Part shown: piece after piece, positions 58,822-64,000 of the stretch
How the letters are laid out: every line of letters starts with the position of its first letter
How positions within the stretch are numbered: position 1 is the first letter of the stretch
Origin: Bacteroidales bacterium
GTDB lineage: Bacteria > Bacteroidota > Bacteroidia > Bacteroidales > F082
Assembly: GCA_017477425.1 (NCBI GenBank)
Contig: JAFUVT010000029.1
Span: 124,001-188,000 of the forward strand
Length of the DNA: 64,000 bases
Direction: 5' to 3'
Made by a program: the position numbers and the translations under genes
The notes under the pieces: generated by a model
Told to the model about the DNA's origin: nothing
Databases searched by the model: none
The model's input: only the letters and a program-made list of their open reading frames with translations

Positions 58822-59367
58822 ATGTCTGAAATAGATATAGCATTAGAGTTGGCACGACTTCATGTCTTGAAAGGAGCCGACTTTGTCCGCCAATTGAAGA
58901 TGTTGGCTAATCTAAGCATCTTTAAGCCTATTGAGAACGAGAACGGCATTTTTGCAGCGGAAGCAAGTCATCGTGACGATTGGCCTTCGCTTCTTGATGG
59001 TGCTCGAAAAGCAGTGGAATTGGGCTATACTGTTTACATTCTGCCAAATCCGAAAGGAATCCGGACCGCAGACTTTATTTTTGAGCAACATGGCATCTAC
59101 AAAATGTACGACTTGAAAACGATACACGGCAAGGCTTCTGTTGGGAACAGACTTTTGGAATCAATAGGACAGACCAACCATGTGCTTTTGAATATGAAGA
59201 CGCGTTATAACGGAGGTCGGTTGGCTGCCGAAATCAAGACATACTTTCAGAATAATCCGCAAGCATTTGAAGTGCTAATCTTCAAAGGAAAACAAGTGTT
59301 TACCGTAAAACGCAAGTTTGCCTTACAAAAATCGTTCATCATTGACTTTAGGAAACGCTACAGATAG
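58822..59367 (+). CDS. Orphan CdiA-CT/PD-(D/E)XK-like nuclease domain protein
   Basis: A 181-residue soluble protein without a signal peptide. The C-terminal two thirds resemble the tRNase/nuclease domain found at the end of CdiA-type contact toxins: TADFIFEQHGIYKMYDLKTI supplies an acidic residue and then D-x-K, followed by a Gln/Asn-rich helix (SIGQTNHVLLNMKTRY). No immunity gene or delivery domain is adjacent. It has a strong AAAGGAG ribosome-binding site, unusual among the genes here. A perfect palindrome lies ahead and a strong terminator behind, so the gene looks like a self-contained cassette. The catalytic assignment is inference from motif spacing. Confidence 0.55.
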   Translation: MSEIDIALELARLHVLKGADFVRQLKMLANLSIFKPIENENGIFAAEASHRDDWPSLLDGARKAVELGYTVYILPNPKGIRTADFIFEQHGIYKMYDLKTIHGKASVGNRLLESIGQTNHVLLNMKTRYNGGRLAAEIKTYFQNNPQAFEVLIFKGKQVFTVKRKFALQKSFIIDFRKRYR

Positions 59368-59371
59368 AATG

Positions 59372-59402
59372 AAAAAAGCCGTCCCTGGGGATGGCTTTTT
59401 TT
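59372..59402. terminator. Bidirectional rho-independent terminator
   Basis: AAAAAAGCCGTCC, CTGG loop, GGATGGCTTTTTTT: a stem with A- and T-runs at both ends. It ends the nuclease-like gene on the plus strand and a candidate small RNA on the minus strand. Confidence 0.9.
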
Positions 59403-59467
59403 GAAAATTGGAGCAGGGGCGATACGGTCTTACTCCCACGCGGAAATTACCGGATTAGTCATTTCTG
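59372..59467 (-). ncRNA. Candidate small RNA ending in the shared terminator
   Basis: Minus strand: CTTG (59501-59504), 19 bases, TACTTTTG (59474-59481), a full-quality promoter, then about 95 bases ending at the bidirectional terminator. The predicted RNA starts near a hairpin GTCA-GAAA-TGAC (59458-59469), has a second possible stem (GGGAGTAAG ... CTGCTCC), and contains no open reading frame. It does not carry the GGAAG loop of SRP RNA. No known family is recognised. Confidence 0.4.
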
Positions 59468-59704
59468 ACACCGCAAAAGTACAAACATTTTTCCACCCCG
59501 CAAGCGTTTTTGTTGAAAAATCCAGATGAATTGTCAAAAATCCAATTCTTGAATAATTGGTTGAAGTGACGGTAAAGCATAACATCTAAAAAGGTATTTC
59601 AGATACTTTTCATTTCGTTTTGGTGAAATCTTGGATGTGTGCATACCCTTGTTTGGTTGATTCTTACTATTTTTGCGACAACAAAAAAACAACCTCATCC
59701 CAAA
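59403..59704. other. 302-base gene-free region
   Basis: Left part: the candidate small RNA and its promoter. Right part: AT-rich sequence with a plus-strand promoter core TATTTTTG at 59668-59675 for the lipoprotein gene. Nothing else is recognised. Confidence 0.6.
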
Positions 59705-60214
59705 ATGAAAAAGACATTTTTAATCGCTATCATCGCCCTGTTTGCCCTTTCGTCCTGTCAAAAAAGTGGCATGCATCTCTTTCGCGGCGACTATTCCTTC
59801 AAGACCTCAGGCAGCGTCAGCATGGACGAAATCGTGGCCGAAGGCGACACGGACGAACCTGCTTCCTACACCATCAGCCTGCCCAACGAAATCGGACAAC
59901 TGGAAATCAGCGACTTGGGCAACGGAAAAGACAGCCTGCTCGTCGTGATGAACACGATGGGCGGCGAGGTCGTGGTCACCCACGCCTTCTGCTCGGGCAA
60001 CGAAATCTTCCTCCGCGACTTCAAGAAGAACACGCTGCTCTTCACCGGCGACTCGCTCACACTGCGGAACGAGGTGCGCGTCAAGGCCTCGGGACAGATG
60101 TATGAAGACAACACCATCATCCTCAACATGACCTACGACGGCGAAGCCGAAACCAACGAACACCTTTACAAGATCCACGGCGACGACATCCGCATGGCGG
60201 CGACTAGAAATTAA
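59705..60214 (+). CDS. Hypothetical lipoprotein
   Basis: A 169-residue lipoprotein (lipobox FALSSCQKS). The body has alternating short strands (GDYSFKTSGSVSMDEIVAEG, QLEISDLGNGKDSLLVVMNT, NEVRVKASGQMYEDNTIILN) consistent with a small beta-sandwich or lipocalin-like fold; I do not recognise the family with certainty. It is followed by the RND efflux operon, separated by a CCTTCGACAAGCTCAGG element, so a link to efflux is possible but unsupported. The ATG at 59705 starts the signal peptide and lies 29 bases after a promoter core. Confidence 0.65.
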   Translation: MKKTFLIAIIALFALSSCQKSGMHLFRGDYSFKTSGSVSMDEIVAEGDTDEPASYTISLPNEIGQLEISDLGNGKDSLLVVMNTMGGEVVVTHAFCSGNEIFLRDFKKNTLLFTGDSLTLRNEVRVKASGQMYEDNTIILNMTYDGEAETNEHLYKIHGDDIRMAATRN

Positions 60215-60227
60215 TGGAATACAAGCC

Positions 60228-60295
60228 GGCCCTTCGACAAGCTCAGGGACCTTGGCTTTTACAGAAGTTAAGGGTGCCTGAGCCTGTCGAAGGCC
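60228..60295. repeat. CCTTCGACAAGCTCAGG palindromic element, copy 2
   Basis: GGCCCTTCGACAAGCTCAGG ... CCTGAGCCTGTCGAAGGCC, nearly the same as copy 1 (39333-39396). Located between the lipoprotein and the efflux adaptor. Confidence 0.9.
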
Positions 60296-60322
60296 CCGAT
60301 GCACCACAAACGAACAAACATA

Positions 60323-61363
60323 ATGATGAAAAAGAAACTTTTTATCTGGCTCCTACCCGTGGTTTTGGCGGGTTGCGCTGATGCTGACCCGCAGCAAATC
60401 AAGGAGAAACTGATGGGCGGTCCGGCCGAGGAGCGCGTCATCGCCGTGGGCGTGCAGCGCATCGACACGGCTGACGGATGGGTGCGCAACAGCTATCCCG
60501 GCGCCTTGGAGGAAAGCCATTCCGTTGACATCAGCTTCAAATACGGCGGCACTTTGCAGCAACTTTATGTGGAAGAAGGCAGCCACGTGAGGAAAGGACA
60601 AGTGCTGGCGCGCGTCAGTTCGCCCTCGATGGAGAGTTCGCTTCGCGCCGCGCAAGCCACCCTCGAACAAGCGCAGGACGCCTACGACCGCCTGAAGAAA
60701 GTGCACGACAACGGCAGCCTGCCCGAAATCAAATGGCGCGAGATGGTGGCCAACCTCGAAAAGGCCCAAGCCAGCTACGACCTCGCCAACGCGATGCTGG
60801 CCGACAACACCGTGACGGCACCTTTCGAAGGCACCGTCACGGGGCTTAACGCCACGCAAGGCGAGAGCATCACGCCGCTCAAACCCATCATGCGGGTGAT
60901 AGGCTCGGACGGCCTCGTGGTGAAAATCTCCGTGCCCGAAAACGAAATCAGCAAGGTGCAAGTCGGCGACGAAGCGCAAATCCTCATCCCCGCCCTCGGC
61001 GACCGCCGCTATCAGGGCACAGTCATCGAGAAAAGCATGACGGCCTCGTTGCTCACGCATAGCTATCCCGTCAAGGTCAGCGTCACCCAGCCCGATGCGG
61101 AACTGCTGCCTGGTATGGTCGGCAAGGTGGTGCTGCAAAGCGACGTCAACCAAGGCATCATCGTGCCCGCCAACGCCGTGCTGATCAATAACGAAGGCAA
61201 GTTCGTTTGGGTGGCCGAAGACGGTCGCGCCACGCGGCGGCAAATCACGATTTCGGGCTATTTGGGTAGCGGCATCGTCATCGGCGAAGGCCTGAAAACG
61301 GGCGATGTCGTCATCGTTGAAGGCTACCAAAAAGTCAGTGAAGGGATGAAAGTGGAATATTGA
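60323..61363 (+). CDS. RND efflux periplasmic adaptor (membrane fusion lipoprotein)
   Basis: A 346-residue lipoprotein (lipobox VVLAGCADA) that links an inner-membrane RND pump to an outer-membrane channel. Visible order: barrel-sandwich strand (FKYGGTLQQLYVEEGSHVRKGQVLARV), alpha-hairpin (RAAQATLEQAQDAYDRLKKV ... NLEKAQASYDLANAML), return strand (NTVTAPFEGTVTGLNATQGE), and membrane-proximal strands ending GLKTGDVVIVEGYQKVSEGM. Two adjacent ATGs (60323 and 60326) are possible starts. The pump gene follows after a palindromic element. Confidence 0.92.
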   Translation: MMKKKLFIWLLPVVLAGCADADPQQIKEKLMGGPAEERVIAVGVQRIDTADGWVRNSYPGALEESHSVDISFKYGGTLQQLYVEEGSHVRKGQVLARVSSPSMESSLRAAQATLEQAQDAYDRLKKVHDNGSLPEIKWREMVANLEKAQASYDLANAMLADNTVTAPFEGTVTGLNATQGESITPLKPIMRVIGSDGLVVKISVPENEISKVQVGDEAQILIPALGDRRYQGTVIEKSMTASLLTHSYPVKVSVTQPDAELLPGMVGKVVLQSDVNQGIIVPANAVLINNEGKFVWVAEDGRATRRQITISGYLGSGIVIGEGLKTGDVVIVEGYQKVSEGMKVEY

Positions 61364-61371
61364 TAAAAGTC

Positions 61372-61440
61372 GGCCCTTCGACGGGCTCAGGGACCTTGGC
61401 TTATTGTAAAAGTGAAGGTCGTTGAGCCTGTCGAAACGCC
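61372..61440. repeat. CCTTCGACAAGCTCAGG palindromic element, copy 3 (diverged)
   Basis: GGCCCTTCGACGGGCTCAGG on the left and GTTGAGCCTGTCGAAACGCC on the right. Lies between the adaptor and pump genes, inside the presumed efflux operon. Confidence 0.85.
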
Positions 61441-61460
61441 GATATTAAGAAGTTAGGTCT

Positions 61461-64000
61461 ATGAGCAAGATTAAAGACAAAGGCATCATCAGCGGGAGCA
61501 TCCGGCACCAGAAAATCGTCTGGGTGGTCGTGGCGACGGTCGTCGCCTTCGGCATCTATGCCCTCGTCGATATGAAAAAGGACGAGTTTCCGGCCTTCAC
61601 CATCCGGCAAGGCATCGTGGCAGGCGTCTATCCTGGCGCCAACTCCGAGGAGGTGGAGACCCAACTCACCAAGCCTTTGGAGGAAATCCTGTTTGCCATG
61701 CCCGAAGTGGACCGAAAAGCCACCTATTCCATCACCAAGGAAGGGATGTGTTACCTCTATGTCGGCCTCGACGAGTCGGTGAAAGACAAGGATATTGCTT
61801 GGTCGAAAATCAGGCATAAAATCAACGAAACCAAGGCTTTGAGTTTTCCAGCAGGCGTGTTGGCCATCGCCGTCATCGACGATTTCGGCAACACCTCATC
61901 GCTGCTCATCGCCATGGAATCGGCCGACAAGACCTACCGCGAGATGCACGACTACACCGACGACCTCACCCATCGCCTGCGCGCCATCCCACAGATGGGC
62001 AACGTGCGCGTGATGGGCGAACAGACCGAAGAAATCGCGGTCACGGTGGACAAGGAAAAGCTGTCGTTCTACGGCATCAGTCCCAACACGCTGATGCTGC
62101 AATATGCCTCGCAAGGCCTCCTCACCACCAGCGGCACGATGGAAACTGAGACCTTCGACCTGCCGCTGCACATCGAGAATCCGATGGTCTCGGAAGCCGA
62201 ACTCGAAGAGCAAATCATCTATTCCGACGCGGCGGGCAACACCGTCCGCCTGCGCGATGTGGCCACCGTCGAACGCCGCTTGGCCGAACCCTCCAAAGTG
62301 GTGAATTTCAACGGCAACAACGCATTGATTATTAGTGTCGAAATGCGCAAAGGCTACAACATCGTCGCCTTCGGGCGCGAGGTGGAAAAGGTGCTCACCG
62401 AGTTCAAGGCCACCCTGCCCGACAGCGTCAAGATGTACCGCATCACCGACCAACCCAAAGTGGTGCAGAAGTCCGTCAGCAGTTTCCTCCGCGACCTTCT
62501 CATCTCCATGATTGTGGTCATCGTGGTCATGCTGCTGCTCTTCCCCTTCCGCACGGCACTCATCGCCAGCTCGGGTCTGCCCGTCTGCACGGCCATGAGC
62601 ATCGGATTGATGTATCTCTTTGGTATTGAGTTGAATACCGTCACCTTGGCCGCTCTCATCGTCGTGCTCGGCATGATTGTGGACGACTCCATCATCAACA
62701 TTGACGGCTACATCGACAAGCTGAGTCAAGGCTACGAGCCTTTCGATGCCGCCGTGAGCAGCGCCAAGGAACTGTTCATGCCGATGTTCATCGCCACCAC
62801 GGCCATCGCCACGATGTTCTTCCCGATGACGCGCATCATCACGGGGCCTTTGGGCGAGTTCGTGCAACTCTTCCCTTGGACCGTCGCCTTCTCGCTGATG
62901 GCCTCGTTGGCCTACGCCATGCTCGTCATTCCCTCGTTGGAAATCATGTTCATCAAGCCCGAGACCGACCAACCACGGCGCAACGGTTTCTTGAAGGCGC
63001 AGATGAAGTTTTTCGCTTTCCTGCAAGGCCTCTACGACAAGATGCAAAGCCATTGCTTCAAGCACCCACATTTCACCATTGGAATGGGCCTCGGCTCCAT
63101 CGCCCTCGGCGTGCTGATGTTCCTCGCCCTCAATGTGCAGATGATGCCTATGGCCGAAAGGGATTGTTTCGCCGTCGAGATCCGTTTGCCCGAAGGCAGC
63201 AGCCTCGAAGCCACCACCCGCGTCAGCGACTCGTTGCAGAAGATGATGCTGGCCGACAGCCGCGTCACCTCCGTCACCGCCTTCATCGGCGAGACCGCGC
63301 CGCGTTTCCATGTGACCTACGCGCCCAGCATTCCCGCCCAGAACCTCTCGCAACTCATCGTCAACACGACCTCGAAACAAACCACAGAGGACTTGCTGAA
63401 GGAATGGGACGACAGGTACGCCTATTATTTCAAGGAGGCGCATGTGCGTTTCCGCCAGATGGACTATCAGGCCGTTTCGACGCCCGTGGAGATCTATGTC
63501 TATGGCGACGACTACACGAAAACCGCCCCCGTGGCGCAGCAAATCAAGGACTATATGCTGACTTTGGACCACGAGCTGCGTTGGGTACACACCGATTACG
63601 ACGAGTTCCTCCCTTCGGTGAAAGTGACGATGAAACCCGAGGAATGTGCCCGTTTGGGCCTCACCAAAGGCGTCCTCTCGCTCGACTTGGCCACCAGCCT
63701 CAACGGTCAGCCGCTGACCACCGTTTGGGAAGGCGACAGAGGCATCCCCGTGAAGCTCTATTCCGAGAAAAACTACGACCCTAACGACTACGAATCCGTT
63801 CAGAACCAGCTGATTCCGACGATGGTGCCCGGCACCAACGTGCCGCTGCGCCAGGTGGCCGACATCAGTCCCGACTGGCACCCCGCCGTTTTGGTGCACC
63901 GCAACGGCAAAAACGCCATCACCGTGGCCGCCGATATGAAGTTCTGGAAGCCGCAAACGGTGAGTATGAAGAAGATACAGACCTTCATCGACACGGAAAT
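61461..64000 (+). CDS. RND efflux pump inner-membrane subunit (AcrB family, partial)
   Basis: The first 846 codons of a proton-driven RND pump; the frame is open to the end of the window. N-terminal membrane helix (IVWVVVATVVAFGIYALVD), the first porter loop (VYPGANSEEVETQLTKPLEE), and the proton-relay acidic pair in helix 4, VLGMIVDDSIINIDGYID (D408, D409). A second large periplasmic loop follows helix 6 (MPMAERDCFAVEIRLPEGSS). With the adaptor upstream it makes most of a tripartite efflux system; an outer-membrane channel gene may lie beyond the window. The substrate is not predictable from sequence. Confidence 0.95.
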   Translation, partial: MSKIKDKGIISGSIRHQKIVWVVVATVVAFGIYALVDMKKDEFPAFTIRQGIVAGVYPGANSEEVETQLTKPLEEILFAMPEVDRKATYSITKEGMCYLYVGLDESVKDKDIAWSKIRHKINETKALSFPAGVLAIAVIDDFGNTSSLLIAMESADKTYREMHDYTDDLTHRLRAIPQMGNVRVMGEQTEEIAVTVDKEKLSFYGISPNTLMLQYASQGLLTTSGTMETETFDLPLHIENPMVSEAELEEQIIYSDAAGNTVRLRDVATVERRLAEPSKVVNFNGNNALIISVEMRKGYNIVAFGREVEKVLTEFKATLPDSVKMYRITDQPKVVQKSVSSFLRDLLISMIVVIVVMLLLFPFRTALIASSGLPVCTAMSIGLMYLFGIELNTVTLAALIVVLGMIVDDSIINIDGYIDKLSQGYEPFDAAVSSAKELFMPMFIATTAIATMFFPMTRIITGPLGEFVQLFPWTVAFSLMASLAYAMLVIPSLEIMFIKPETDQPRRNGFLKAQMKFFAFLQGLYDKMQSHCFKHPHFTIGMGLGSIALGVLMFLALNVQMMPMAERDCFAVEIRLPEGSSLEATTRVSDSLQKMMLADSRVTSVTAFIGETAPRFHVTYAPSIPAQNLSQLIVNTTSKQTTEDLLKEWDDRYAYYFKEAHVRFRQMDYQAVSTPVEIYVYGDDYTKTAPVAQQIKDYMLTLDHELRWVHTDYDEFLPSVKVTMKPEECARLGLTKGVLSLDLATSLNGQPLTTVWEGDRGIPVKLYSEKNYDPNDYESVQNQLIPTMVPGTNVPLRQVADISPDWHPAVLVHRNGKNAITVAADMKFWKPQTVSMKKIQTFIDTE

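Noticed and set aside
59372..59467. Small SRP RNA (ffs) or another standard housekeeping RNA
   Set aside because: The conserved GGAAG-type loop and asymmetric internal loop of SRP RNA are absent, and there is no tmRNA or RNase P consensus.
61896..63956. A 686-codon open frame antisense to the RND pump gene
   Set aside because: It mirrors the codon bias of the pump gene and has a His/Asp/Glu-rich, low-complexity translation without family wording. The plus strand encodes a clear AcrB-type protein.
1..64000. tRNA or rRNA genes
   Set aside because: No cloverleaf with a GGTTCGA-type arm or rRNA-like sequence was recognised by eye in the intergenic regions; a dedicated tRNA scan would settle this.

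Overview
The window looks like a chromosomal segment of a Bacteroidota bacterium, most likely a gut- or rumen-type member of the Bacteroidales. Three lines of sequence evidence support this. Many genes sit just downstream of the Bacteroidetes promoter core TAnnTTTGC. At least six secreted proteins end in a type IX secretion (T9SS) sorting domain. The gene families (GH97, GH78, GH106-like, GIN-domain, DUF4369-thioredoxin) are typical of the group. No rRNA or tRNA was recognised. Base composition is moderate, except for an AT-richer, probably acquired patch at about 26.5-29.4 kb.

Layout: the tail of a GH92-like enzyme, then mnmA, a Y1 (IS200/REP-associated) transposase flanked by palindromic repeats, and an RluA-type pseudouridine synthase (0-2.6 kb). 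Next come a LysE-type exporter and GH3-family enzyme on the minus strand, a T9SS beta-helix protein and an outer-membrane barrel protein (2.6-7.3 kb); trkA-trkH potassium uptake (7.3-10.1 kb); and a sigma factor/membrane protein/GIN-domain three-gene unit (10.2-12.7 kb). A rhamnose-scavenging operon follows: GH97, rhaB, rhaA, an MFS transporter, rhaD, a GH106-like and a GH78 rhamnosidase (12.8-24.6 kb). Then a DUF1232 protein, ruvC, higBA and two T9SS adhesin-like genes, the first with an in-frame amber codon (24.6-29.4 kb); radA, recJ, purH and mreBCD (29.4-38.2 kb); two DUF4369-thioredoxin lipoproteins, a TonB-receptor-like barrel, a HEPN/MNT toxin-antitoxin pair and a TPR-HTH lipoprotein regulator (38.2-45.7 kb); cysQ, topA, and a deoxyhypusine-synthase-like/arginase-like pair (45.9-51.6 kb). 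The window closes with an AlbA_2 (Schlafen-type) regulator, three T9SS cargo proteins including a close relative of Porphyromonas peptidylarginine deiminase, an orphan nuclease-toxin-like gene, a lipoprotein and the start of an RND efflux operon that runs off the end.

The strongest unexplained signal is a dense set of short palindromic repeats. Families recognisable by eye are: (1) CCCGTAGGG...GCAGGCGACGTGAGTCCCTGC around the Y1 transposase and at the end of rhaB; (2) GTAG-AGACGTT...CTAC elements at four loci; (3) a GTAG-GGACGCAC...CTAC element; (4) CCTTCGACAAGCTCAGG elements at three sites; and (5) a pyrimidine-rich CCTCCTACCTC repeat. Several copies lie inside open reading frames without breaking them (rhaD, GH106-like, GH78, cysQ), and two supply the stop codon of a housekeeping gene (mnmA, rhaB). 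This fits a REP/RAYT system, and its copies inside genes are domesticated as protein sequence.

Other points of interest: the secreted peptidylarginine deiminase homologue with a full catalytic and specificity set; an arginase fold that has lost half its metal ligands beside a deoxyhypusine-synthase-like gene; an amber codon exactly in the loop of a perfect 13-bp hairpin; a shared TTTACAAACTT box upstream of the TPR-HTH regulator and the neighbouring outer-membrane gene; and a candidate small RNA at 59.4 kb.
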